Shown piece by piece: positions 11,546-24,408 of a stretch of DNA of 64,000 nt. Positions within the stretch are counted from its first letter, which is position 1. Every line of letters begins with the position of its first letter. Below the pieces are notes generated by a model. It ran no database searches, was not told the DNA's origin, and worked only from the letters and a program-made list of their open reading frames with translations. The DNA is from Branchiostoma lanceolatum. Taxonomy: Eukaryota > Chordata > Leptocardii > Amphioxiformes > Branchiostomatidae. The stretch spans positions 10,070,001 to 10,134,000 of the forward strand of contig NC_089735.1 in assembly GCF_035083965.1 (NCBI RefSeq), read 5' to 3'. A program made the translations under genes and the position numbers.

Positions 11546-12775
11546 TATTCGGATTCTACTTGTTATTTTCTTTGTTGATATATAATTTTATGTTTAACTT
11601 TCGCAAGGAAAAGTGGCGCATTGGTTAAGCTATATAACTTAATATATTATACTCTCTAACATCATTCAAACGCATAATGTCGTCAGAATAGACGTGTAAC
11701 ATTTAGGTTGTTGTGTAAGACATAATGTGATTCCAATGTAGTTATGCATGGTGTAAGATCAATTGTGAGATAAGAATTGCCTGTCTGTAGTAAATAAATA
11801 GCAAATTTCATAGCTGTGACCGAGATTAACAGAACAATACTGAGACAATTATCATTTGGCGGAAGGTACGTGTTTTAGGTCGAGTAATAGAGTGTGGCCA
11901 TGCCTGCATCAACCGCAAATTAAGTCTCATTGCCGATGCAACGCAATCTCAGAAAGATTCACCCTGCTCTGAAATCCAGTCTTTCCAGTCGTTGAACTTT
12001 TCACCCAATACTCAGTGGCACAGGTACAGGACAAGGTTACATGAGGTTAAAGCCACAGGATCTATTGTTGCGTGTGTTGACGTCGACTCTGTTCACATGA
12101 AGCCTGTGTCCCGTATTTCTGTAAGTCTTTCCTGATTGATCAGAACAGAGTCGGTTGCTTCGTTTCTGTTCTGTTCAGATAACAAACAGCGACTGAACAA
12201 GTCGCTGATGACTCAACATTCGATGTTACTGTCACGGTACTCTTACTGTGTTCGTTGGTCGTAAAGGGGTCAATACTACAGCAGGAATGGTGGGTATTTT
12301 CAGGTAAATGAACCATGATACAACTGGTGATCTTTAACCCATGGCATGCATATGAACTTTGTCACCACGCAACACATCCTCAGGCGTGACATGCACAACA
12401 AAAAGGGAATGGTCGATTGTATCGTTTGCTCGTATGGTAAGTGCATACTATTAACTATTCTGTTCTTATAGTAGTAAGTTATGTAGCTATACGTTTTTTA
12501 AAGGTACTTTGATCACAGTACTCATCATTTGCAGAAAGAGCTTAGTATTTAAAGTCACAGAATCAAATGACGTCATTGATCGAGAGACAATTTATTTAAA
12601 ATGGGACTTGCCTAAATAAATACACGGGGGGCGTACAGAAGCTCCCACTGTAATTTATGAGTAAACTGGGGCGTTAGTTCACTTCTACGGACGAACTTGG
12701 GCTCTCTAGTTTGTACGATCGCATTATCAACCGTCACATGAACGTCATTTCTAGTATTTTACAGAATAGGAAAAC
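11546..12775. other. Intergenic stretch between ABCG2-like and CARD/B-box genes
   Basis: No coding exon or RNA gene recognised. It must contain the promoter and any 5' UTR of the CARD/B-box gene, but I see no clear TATA box at a useful distance from its ATG. Confidence 0.5.
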
Positions 12776-14449
12776 ATGGCTGGCGAGGACACAGGCGACC
12801 CACGGAACTTACTCAAGCTCAACAGGCGATTACTTATCAAGGATATCCGTTCAACCGAACCTATATTAGACCACCTCTACCAGCACAGCGATATCACCGA
12901 GGAAGAGCGAGAAGAAATACAGGGAAAGGCGACGCATCAAGAAAGGGCGAGAACGCTGTTGGACATCGTCGCCACGAAGGGTAAGAAGACGTACTATCAC
13001 TTCCGCGAAGCCTTGAAGACACTGTATCCCCACTTGGAAGAAATCTTACACCGATGTCCCTTGCATAACGCGCGACTCAAGCTATACTGTGAAGTGTGCG
13101 AGTGTCTGATATGCATGAACTGTAAAGATCTACACAGGACGCACACGGCAACTTCTGTTCTAGCAGTCGCTGACGAGGTCAGGTCGAACTTTTCCTCTTT
13201 TGTTCGAGAAAATCGCAGAAAGCTGGCGACTAAACATGGCCAGGAAATCAGTGATCTAGAGAAAAAACACCTCGGGGTCTGGGTAGAGGCAAGAGCGGCG
13301 CATCTACAGGCACAGGTCACCAGACGGATCGAACAAGAGAAAGAGTGGTTTATTGGGAAGTTGTACCAACGGCCAGGCTCGGCTATCTCTAGCGTAGCAG
13401 AGTCAACCAACTTCGACCAACCCACGAGTCTAGAAGAACCGCCAGGCGACAAGAAAGAACAGTGTTGGGTGACAGGATATACACTGGTAAGTTGTAACGT
13501 TACATAATTTGTAACGTCTGGCTCGTAAAATGACGGTTTGCTAAACACAAGCGGTATTCAGGCCCTTTTGTTCGCTGCATAGTTTTACTGCAGAATAATG
13601 CACAGTCATGGCACAAAGTCCAGATACCTCGGGCTAACATGTTCCGCCTGAATTCTTGACTATGAACTTGAAATAGACCTACCTAAGCTAGGTGTGTGCC
13701 TTATTTACACAAAGAAATGCTTTTCCAAGAAGTCATGCTTTCGGATCTATGTGTTTGTGCATCCTTGTGCATGTTTATGTGTGAACAGCATGACTGACCA
13801 GAAGTTTTGGATGGATCTTTATTATGATGGTACGTTGGTATATATCGGCAAAAACAAAGGAAAGCTTTGATGATTAGCCTCCTAGCGGAATTTTAAGGTA
13901 CTTCACTAGAACTTCTGTTTGTTGTGCCCAACGATTTTATGGTCACATGCTATATTTGGTCATGGTCTCGATAAGACCTAATATAAGTTCGGGTTACCAA
14001 TAGCTAGGAGCGGGCTTTTTTTGTTACAGACTTTGAAAGAGGACAACTCGTATCCGCATCTTACAGCTGTATCATAATTGAATGCATATAACGGTATGTT
14101 AATATTTTACTTTCAGGGCAAGGTGGTCCATTGTAAGCTGTGTATAAACATCGGTAAGGTGGCGGAGGTTATCCATGAGAACCCGTGGCTTCCCCGAGAC
14201 GATCAGCGGCTCCTTCAGCGGGTGATGACGCTAGTGCTGGAGGAACCACGCCAGGTCGTTTGGTACGACGCCGAAATCACAGTCCACGGTGTGAGAATAT
14301 CTGGTCTCAAGTTCACTGCAGGCGACAAGACCAATAGATTCTTTGTGCATCTAGTAGACGTTGGAAAACCGCGTAATGTATGCGAAAAAAAGAAATGGCG
14401 CAAAACACAATACGGTGACGTTTTGATATGGTCTGAGGTGACAAAATAA
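12776..14449 (+). CDS. CARD / B-box / coiled-coil protein (two coding exons)
   Basis: Exon 1 is 12776-13486 (donor gtaagt) and exon 2 is 14117-14449 (acceptor tttcag), joined in phase 0 to give 347 residues. The start ATG sits in aaaacATGg and opens the reading frame. Residues ~10-92 form a helical CARD-type death fold (LLKLNRRLLIKDI, then a DHLYQHSDITEEEREEI helix pair). Residues 94-123 match a type-2 B-box exactly: C94-x2-H97-x7-C105-x2-C108-x4-C113-x2-C116-x3-H120-x2-H123. Residues ~125-205 are charged and helical, a likely coiled coil. The C-terminal ~110 residues (exon 2) are not a domain I recognise. No RING finger precedes the B-box, so it is not a canonical TRIM ligase. A role as an adaptor in innate-immune or apoptotic signalling is inferred from the CARD. 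Confidence 0.8.
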
Positions 14450-14480
14450 CACTAGTAACTCTATATTTACAACGCAATTA

Positions 14481-14665
14481 AGAATATCTGGTCTCAAATT
14501 CACCGCAGGACAAGACCAATAAATACTTTGTGCATCTAGTAGACGTTGAAAAACCGCGTAGTATATGCGAAGAAAAGAAATGGCGTAAAAAACAATATGG
14601 TGACGTTTTGATATGGTCTGAGGTGACAAAATAGCACTTGTATCTCTATATTTTCAAAGCAATTA
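14481..14665 (+). pseudogene. Decayed tandem copy of the 3' end of the CARD/B-box gene
   Basis: This segment repeats 14291-14478 (end of exon 2 plus its 3' flank) at a period of about 188 bp with scattered substitutions. A 2-bp deletion (gcaggcgacaag to gcaggacaag) breaks the frame, and no splice acceptor was copied. It is therefore probably only 3' UTR of the intact gene. Confidence 0.8.
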
Positions 14666-15740
14666 ACGACCTCCATGACTACGGAGGTTTTGTAATCGGT
14701 GTAATCAGTGTTTGTTTGTTTGTGTTTGTCTTGGGGTGACCTCGCAATTTCGTGAATATTGCAAAGTGGCAAGGCGGAAGTGGTGTAATAGGATACTTGG
14801 AGAATTGGTTTGGCTTGTGTCCAATGTGCCCGATTATGTAATGGGTATATCACTAGTCTTTATTGTCTTTTTCTTTTACTTCAATTTTACCACAAAACAA
14901 GGCTCATAAGAGCCACTCACATATTTTGGGTTACTGTTCTGGACTGTGATGACAAATGTTTGTTCACCTTTGACTGAAAAGTTTAAGCTTGTACCCATCA
15001 TGGGAACTTTATGATCATATTTTTCCGCAGTTGACTATTTCATTTCATCTCGTTTAGATATCATAAACAAAAAAATAACTGATTAATGGAAAACAAAGAA
15101 AATGAGCCAGACTATGCATGTTTTCGTTTACACCTTAAATATAAAATAAATTATAAGAAAGATTCTTTGATACGTCCAAACAGGAATATCTTCAATAAAG
15201 TCAAGCAACCATAACATACACCCAAACAAGAATGATGTAATCAGCGCTATGATAACTATGATGACAATAGATAATGATTATTGTTAGTTTGCAAATTATA
15301 AATCAAACACAAAACATCAACACACTCAGTAGTACTGTCACAAACACAATGATAATAACATAATAACATAATAAAATAGGACCAAGGTAAGCTAGATTTA
15401 GAACATATGGAATGCCCAGTCAGACTGCGCACATTTTTTCTAGTCTCTCTCTATACATACAAATCACCAGGAAAAGACTTTTGCCGCATTCCTTTGTATT
15501 CATAAAAAGTTTCTTTACTCTCTATCAAATACTGTGTGTGCTTCTTTTAGTGTGCTTTATACATAAGAAATTGATAAATCGAAAGATACAATAGAATACT
15601 TATTATCACGAATTGATATAACAATTTTCCCACTTCCACCAAATTTTTTATGTAAAAAAACAAAACAAAGAAAACTGTGCAACTTTTTTCCTTGTGTATC
15701 CATTTCTTTATAACTGTATCGCAAGAGGAATGCAAAAAGG
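14666..15740. other. Intergenic stretch between two convergent genes
   Basis: AT-rich with no supported coding sequence. It lies between the 3' end of the CARD/B-box gene (+) and the 3' end of TMEM175 paralog A (-), so it should hold both terminators. I could not pick a clear poly(A) signal for paralog A. Confidence 0.45.
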
Positions 15741-18700
15741 TCACACGGCTGTGATGTCGTTCTCGTGAACCCTGTTACTCGCTTTTGAGTTGTATTTATT
15801 CGCAGGAAGGTAAGACATCTCAGGGTCTTCTTCTTCTTTCTCTGAGGGTCGTTTTTTGTCCTCTCGCCTCTGAAATAAGTAATTTACTTCAATATCATAT
15901 GTTTTGTATCAACAGAACGTATACGTAGTAAAGAAATATATTGAGCAAAAGCCTATACGATGTACTTGATGGCCAGTGTTAAGCCCCAATCCACTGGACC
16001 CGCGGCACGTTGGCGACCACGCCTCGACGAGCGATTTGACAGAGCACTCAACGAACTTCATCGATAGAAAACGAATCTTTTCACGCTTCGTTTGTTCTGT
16101 TGTCTTTTTAGTCATACTTGTACGTTTTGCATGAAATTCCTATTATAAAGTCAAGGGTATCACACATCTAGTTTATAAGTCGCAGCGACGCCGTCAACGT
16201 ACGTGCCGCGGGTCCATAGAGATAGGTGCTTTACAGTTTCATGCAGGGCCACCTTGCGATCCTTACGAGAAGTGAAGTCTACGGACGCCTCACTACCACC
16301 ATACATAAGGTAGCCTTACCTGCACACAGTTGCGGACAATCTTGATGATGATGAACACACCCGGAGTGGAAATTTGCACCTGCGATAGCAAATAGTAAAA
16401 CTTTAAGACATAATTTTCTTCAAGTGAAATTTAATTTTGAAGCAATCTTTCCCCTTATTATAAAATGATGAAATCATTGATACAGAAAATAGCAAATGAA
16501 GAATGACTATAGCTATTAGATTACTTGTACCAATTACTTTATTACATCAGGACAAGACGACAGCATGCTGTCCCCAAATATGATCATCTTGTGTCAAGAC
16601 CACATCACAGAATAATTTCTATGTATGTATTCATGTATGTATGTATGTATGTATTCATGTAGAAGAAATGTATTTATGTATTTTCTGAACAAAGTTTTTT
16701 AAAATTTTAGAATTTTAGAAAATTAAAAAAAAATCACAGAATGGTAGTAATAAATGCTACTTAGAAATACATACCCAGTTGATGACTTCTGAGTCGAACT
16801 TCCAGGTTGGAACAAAGCACAAAAGAAACAACAGGAGACTAGAAAATAATAATAAAAATGTAAAAAGTTTCCACAACCTAATTCATTATCTAAAATACAG
16901 CTACACCGTTCCGCAATGCAGTGATAATCTTGTACTATCAAATACTTTTCAATCGCATTAGCATTACGTCTGGTATGTAGATTCTAACCGGGATAGACGT
17001 AAAGGCAAATATACGACACCTTACAGTATAAGGGAGTGTAGGTAACCGTAAGGTCAGAGATTAAAGCCCCAAAGACGAAAATAATATCCACGTGGCCAAC
17101 ACGTCTGGACAAAGGACTGTCTACAAATAAGGGACCGTAAACTTTGACCTTACTTCCCAATGCATCATACTCTACATGCGCACTTACAGCTATGATGTGG
17201 CTTATTGCCTTTCCTCATTGGCGTCTAGCATGCGTCTTGCAAAGTACCGGAAAATGTAACATTAGTAACGGAAAATGCTTTATACAGAAGATGCTCACCT
17301 GATGGTGGGGTACACACACAACCTGATAATCATGAACGTGTTCATGTATTTGTCTTCATCGTCATCATCGAAACGCCGGTGAAGCAACTTCGACCTTCGA
17401 AAAGAAAGAGGCAATGTTACATGACCTTGAAGTATAACTCATACACTTAAAGCGTTTGTTGTTCACATGTGTGAGTATTGCGACGTGTATTCGGAATGAA
17501 TCATAGAAGTTTATCTTTGAAATATATTTCCTTCTTCATCTTTATCTTTTACACATTAAGAACGAGCAAGTCATGAATATACCACCCATGTTGTTCGCTC
17601 GTGATGTAAGGTAAACTTCAAATTAAACGGAAATCTTACTTGTTTTTCATGACGATGATCCACATGACCAGGTGCCAGATGCTAGAAAACAGCACCGTGC
17701 CGGCGTTCAGCTGTACAGCTATGGCAGCGTCACCTGCTGACACCTGTGGATAAGACAACGAGAGATAACTGTACATTACGACCTTTTATTACTAAAACCA
17801 GCATCGGATGTACATTTTAGTACCAAGGACAGGGCCAGTTAGGCCATTTAGTACCAAGGGCAGGACAAGATAGGCCTTTTAGAACCAAGAACAGGACCAG
17901 TTAGGCCGTTTAGTACCAAGAACAGGACCAGTTAGGCCGTTTAGTACCAAGAACAGGACCAGTTAGGTCGTTTAGTACCAAGAACAGGACCAGTTAGGTC
18001 GTTTAGTACCAAGAACAGGACCAGTTATGTCGTTTAGTACCAAGGATAGGACCAGATAGGTCATTTAGTACCAAGGACAGGATGAGTTAGGCGGTTTAGT
18101 ACCAAGGGCAGGACCAGTTAGGTCGTTAAGTACCAAGGACAGTTCCAGTCAGGCCTTTAGTACAAAGGACAGGACAGGATAGGCATTTTAGTACCAAGGG
18201 CAGGACCAGTTAGGCCTTTTAGTACCAAGGAAATAGTATCTTATTTTTCTGATGCGTCTCCGCATTCATTGGTATTGTTTATATGTAATGTGTTTATCAC
18301 TAAAATTGTATTCAATTTTTTTATCCTTACATACTAGTATGCCATTTCAATTGCTAATGTATTAATTTCAATTGCTAATGTATTAATGGAACACAACTTG
18401 TAATGCACGCTTGAATTGTCCCATTGACTTAACAACAATTGACTTGTAAAGAATATCTCAGTTACAAGTTGATCTATGCAGCATACCTCTTTTCCGAATT
18501 CTCCGGTAATCTTAAACACGATCGGAAGTAGTCCAGCAAACATAAGGGCCTGTAGATGACAAACATGGAGCTGTTATACCATCTATACAAACTAATACAA
18601 GCTATAAATTATAATGGAACGGATCTCAAATATACATTGTGTCAAATGTGTCCAAAGGAATATTGAGAATCAGGATTTTACTGACCAACTTGTTGAAAAA

Positions 18701-21700
18701 TGCGAGAAGGGGGTTCTCAGCGAAGATGCGCTGTAAGATGGGGAAGGATCTCATTAATAAGATACTTTTTATTCAGTGACCTACCAACTTGATGAAACTA
18801 TTCACTAGAATACACATGCAGTTTGTTTATTATATTCACATTCAAAAGAACCAAAGCAGTTTTTATGGCTGTTGTTAAGACTACCTGTGTAGGGTTGCTT
18901 TTGTAGAATATCAATATTTTGACATTGTATTGAACACAACTCGGAAATTTCCTTCAATTTGAAGCTCTGCAGCACGTGGCTTGTAGTCGTCCGACATTTC
19001 TTTTTTGGGCTAATCTTATAATTTGTTATGGATCAAAGTTAAATCTAGTCCTAACATCGATTATATGTAAATTGCCTCTAGCAGGTAAATGTGGTAAAAT
19101 ATAACACTTACGTAGAAAATCGAGTGGTGGAGATACCACAGCATACCTAACAAGGGCAAAACGTCACCTTGTTTTTTGCATTTGACATAAGTCATTCATG
19201 TCAAGTTATAGCACACACATTATGACTACAGCACGGGGCATAAGGCAGTGACTTGATTTAAGAAATTCCAGACTGGATTAGTATAACTTCCTGCTGTACT
19301 AGATTTTCAGGTATTTTGCAACGTAAGTAGAATAGTTTCTTATAGATGTTGTACAAGCTGGGATGTGTTTTATGACACGATCATGTTGAGCAATAGAATC
19401 ACCATTATAAGCGGCAGCAACATTTTTTTTCAAATCTGACAATAACTGTCAGTCTAAAACTTTCTCTGACCACATAGAACTTTGCTGAGATTCATGATTA
19501 AAGATATATCATTTTTCACTTACAAATGGTGATGAAAGTGCCGGCATATGACATAAAGACGTGTTGGTCGTGTTTCAGGGCTGTGATGAGGTCACCATGC
19601 TTTGCGATGTCATCTTCTTGTGACGGGACGTTCTCCACACTTGTTATGAGTAAAATCAACATTTAATCTTTATCTTGCTTTATGAAATTCCCAATATTTA
19701 ATTTTGGAAATAAATGAAAATAAATTTTGATAGGGCTACAACTCAGCGGGTCATTTAAACATTACACGCAATCATTTCTCTATCATTAAGATTGAGTTAT
19801 TATATGAAGTTGATGAAAGTGAATAAAAATAATGAAACATATGTTATGAATGTTGGCAATATTTACCATATGTCCAAGATGATGAGTGTGGCTATGATCG
19901 CATAGACGCCGTCACTGTAGACTGAAAATTCAAATGAGCAATTATTATTAACATATTTCGTAGTCATTGTAGGCATTTCTGGAAATCAGAGGTAATGCAA
20001 AAAAACTCTACTTCCTGGGAAACACTATGTCAGTTTTTCAACATATGATCTTCTGAGCATTGAAGAGCTGTAAACATAATGTTTATTTACATTCACTTTC
20101 GTTCATATATTTTGTATTTATGTATGTATATTGTTTTAGTATTGTTTTGTGTTTATGTTTTGAGAAGAAGGTGCTATAAAAACAATTGCCCCTGATATTC
20201 GTAAAATGCATGTGAATGAAATGAATAAATATACCCCTGGTTCTAAGTGTGTCAGTCGTTTCCACGAGAAGACGTGAGGGCAGCAGAACTTTACATCCGG
20301 TATCTCCGTCTCCTTTGGAGAACAAAATTGAATAGTTAAATGTTTATCTTTTTTTTTTTATATCTAGCGTATCATTGCAACATACAATCACGGATGTTGA
20401 ACACGACATGGACAAGCAGAGGTTCGGCTTTATTTCTTTTTAGTCTTTTTTGTCGGGCTTCCTATTTTTTCCGTTCTCTTTTTGTCCGCCTAAAATGCAT
20501 TAGAAACAACTATTAATGAAAGACTATCTGATTTTTTAAAACTTATTTATTTTGCAGAGAATGCACACCCATGGCTGCCCAACTAGCCTGTGACTAGTAC
20601 GAATTGTGTGTAACACCTTTTCTATAACGTACTAGATATTCTACACACATTTGAATTGATAGTCATATAACAGATACAGAAGGGACTGATGTGTAAATGA
20701 TTGTATGAAGTACATCATAATGCAAAGATCACACCTTTCCCGAAGTAGTAGAGTGATATGATGACCTGGCGCAGAAGAGGCTCCAGTAGAACCATCACCA
20801 GTAGAGCCCAGGCCTACAGACGATCATCAGAAACAACATGTGAAACAAACAAAATATTAACGAAAAGTAGGAAATATTCCAGCTAAGTAATTGTTCCGGC
20901 TTCTAAAATATGATTTGTATAACAAAAATCTCAAATGTAAAGCCACTTTTTTCTATCTTTTCTAACTTTGCTTTTGGACAGACAAGGACGACGTGGCACT
21001 GCCCTCAGGTTTTTCATAACTTCTTCTAACAGCGCCACGTACAGAGAACAATATTCAAAAAACACTTTTAGATAGAACATTGCCGTAATTTACGGGTTTT
21101 TTTGGTCTTATTTGCCTATCTTCAAGTTGATGTACCAAATTATTTCTATACAATAGTAAGTTCTTACTTTTTTTATTGATAATAGGGGAATTAGTGCTTT
21201 CTTCTTTTATTCTATAGTCTGCTGCAAACGTTAACATTGTTCAAAATATTTTGTATCTTTTCTTATTTCCATTGTCGCAAACTATCCATCTAAACGATTT
21301 TACGTTAACCTATTCTAGGCAATGCTATTATCCAATGAAAATGAGTGCTACAACATGCATATAATAGAACTCACAGCCTCAATTCTGATCCAACCAATTC
21401 CGGCAGCAACCAGGGCGAGAACTGGCTTTCCAAGCACCATCAGCATGGTTCGACATCGTTTAGATTTCTGAAATTAACAGGAACATCTAAAATCAAAACG
21501 ACATTATTTGGATTTCTAAAAAGACAGTACAGATATCTGAAATAAAAATCAAACCCGTCAATAGAAAAACTTTCGAATAGCTTACAATATATCATTGGTC
21601 CAACACCATGCAAATGGGTGAATAATTTTGCTTTTGAATTAACCGTATATGAACATTCCGAAATGTTAACTGCTGTGCAGTTGTTATGTTTTAATTCCAT

Positions 21701-24319
21701 TCAGTGTATGAAGTATAATATATACGATCGATAACAATTAAAAGCAAGAATTGAATATTTTCTAATGAAGTATGTACAGTTAATTGAAATGTAAATACTG
21801 TGTGATAAAAGCAAAATATCAGCGTAATGGTTACTTTGTGTATGATTGATACTCACTATTTCACCATATCTTGCTTCGTCTTCGTTCAGCAGATTTGGCC
21901 TACTATAGGCTTGCCATGCTATACCTGCCTATACGGACGTATAGGGATATCGAATTACAATAATGATTTTAACGATAGATATACTCATGGATAACCCTTG
22001 AAAATGGTACTTTGGAGAGCTAGCATATATTGATTGGTTGTCTTTGCATATTTACAAGGCGAATCAAACTATTGATTAAGGATTAATGACCCGACACCAT
22101 TCGATGTGTTTTCTTTATATAATTTGATGACATAATGCATAATCAGTGGCCTTTGACCACGAATTCGAAGTAACCTCGCTTCGCTCACTTTGTGGTTTAT
22201 TAGCTAATTATGAGTCACTGGTCGTTATATTACTGTTAACACCAGAGGAAACGGATTATTATCGTTATCATTCTGTCGGCCTGCCTACAGAATATGGCCA
22301 TAGTATTAATTTAGACTGACATTGACATCGTTAAGAAGCTAAAATCAAATCATTCCTACGAGCGTGCATATTGGCCGATCAATAATGGCCGTCTTTCCTC
22401 TTCATTTAAACCATGCTTATGACGTAATGGCTGTATGGCCAATAGGAATGGAGGTTTGTGATTGGCCTACTGCCTACTGTGATATGACAATTACCATGAG
22501 AGTCCCGGCTATAACGATGCTGGCACAGAACAACACTACCGCAAGTGGCTCTGTTGGATGTTCCGCAAACATCAAGAACTAGACAAAAATCAAAAACGCT
22601 TTCATCATTTTAGCCCATCTTATCTGAATATTATGTATACATGTGCATGCCGATTACATATTGGTAAAAATCACTTGCAAGCTTCATGTTAGTCTTTTCA
22701 TGTTGCCGGACTGAGTCAAAACAGGCAAAATCTTTGGTTGTAGCTGGTTTTGATTTCAAAATTAATTTCAACGTATAAGGATTGATGTAGGAAACTATCA
22801 ATTGAACACATGGCTAGGTCGACATGCCCACAGAATATGGCAATGGAATGATACAGGGGGTAAATGAGAAAAACATACCGAAAATGGTAGAAATGTCGAC
22901 GCCATTAAAACTCCCTGAAAAGATCACAAGAACATGTTAAAGGCATTCAAACACATGGTGCATGTAAGCAAAGGCGTAAGCATTAAATTTTCACTATGTT
23001 TAGGAATCATCACGAATATCACATACAAATATTTCATACAACGCGGAAGTCCGTAGAAATATTACTTGTAGGATTTCTGTACAAAATGCTAAATCAGTAG
23101 TCTTATCGTTTAAGTTGGCGTAGCTACACAATAATATACTTGTTATGCATTTACTATCCATGAATAAATCGAAATAACAAGTTGGGTTAGTTGTTATCAC
23201 CAGATTTAGAAGTATGATTGACTCGTTGACTTTTTCGATGTATCCGAACAACCTGTAGTATAACATAAAATAATGTAATATATAAAACATATAATATAAT
23301 TCAATACAATAGACTCTATGGAAAAATGAAAATAATAAGTCAACCAATCATTGTAATTTGTCGGTAGCATACACTCCAGTAAACTGAAAATAATGGTACG
23401 TTTTAGGAAGGTCAAACCATCTCTTTAAAAGATATACCACAAAACAAGTCGCGGAAATACAACTGAAAGCGTAGGTCCTATTCCCACTGGACAGTGATCG
23501 CTGAGCCACCGTACAGCGACCAAAATTGGATTTGTGGGACCCTTAATTTTATGATAGAAATAAAATGCGATATATTATGGTTTCAAATACAAGAAGACAC
23601 ACAAAGCGTAAAAAAGTGATTTATCTATGAAATTCACTGAGCAATCTGTGAAATCTTTCGTCGCTCGCGGTTGCAGCCTTTAAGCCGGCGTCACAATTCA
23701 TGCGAGCGTCGGCCGACTTTGTAGATCGCCCGAAGCTCGCCGAATTTCAAAATCGCCCGAGCGTCGACCGTATTTTCCAATGAAAATCTCGGGCGACGTC
23801 CGTCGAACACTAAAAACTAAAAATCCCCCATGAGATGGTACCATCTCTTGGACATGGACGAAGTCAGTGTCGACTAAGCTGGTAAAAGGCCAATATTTGG
23901 ATCAACCTGTATTTCTAAAAATCGCCCGTAGCCCGCGTAATCGACAGGACGTCGGCCGTACTTCGGCCGAAAATGCACATTTGAAGCTCGCCAACACGTC
24001 GGCCGAGCTGAATTTCTTATTTGTGACGCCGGCTTAAGTAATAAGGGGGTGTATGGTAAGCATCTTCTTACGATGTGTGAGTACTCCATGTCGAAGCCAC
24101 TATCACAAACGTCGTGGCGTATACAAGGATCTTGAACCATATGGACTTCACTCCCTCCAGTAGGTCCTAAAGTAGTGAAAAAAGTGAAAGTTTAACTCAG
24201 TAAAGAGCGAATTATCTAACTAGCTAATATTATCCTGGTCGTAATATAGAAGACGTTTTTACATTTTCAACCGAGGACTTGTTAAAACTGTTGTCATCAG
24301 ACGTAGAAGAAACTAAAAG

Positions 24320-24408
<89 letters not shown>

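Noticed and set aside
12997-13548. 183-codon minus-strand open frame opposite the CARD/B-box exon
   Set aside because: It is the shadow of exon 1, with no domain and no splice support.
17816-18230. CRISPR-like array in the 31-bp repeats
   Set aside because: Units are contiguous with no unique spacers, in a eukaryotic intron: a minisatellite.
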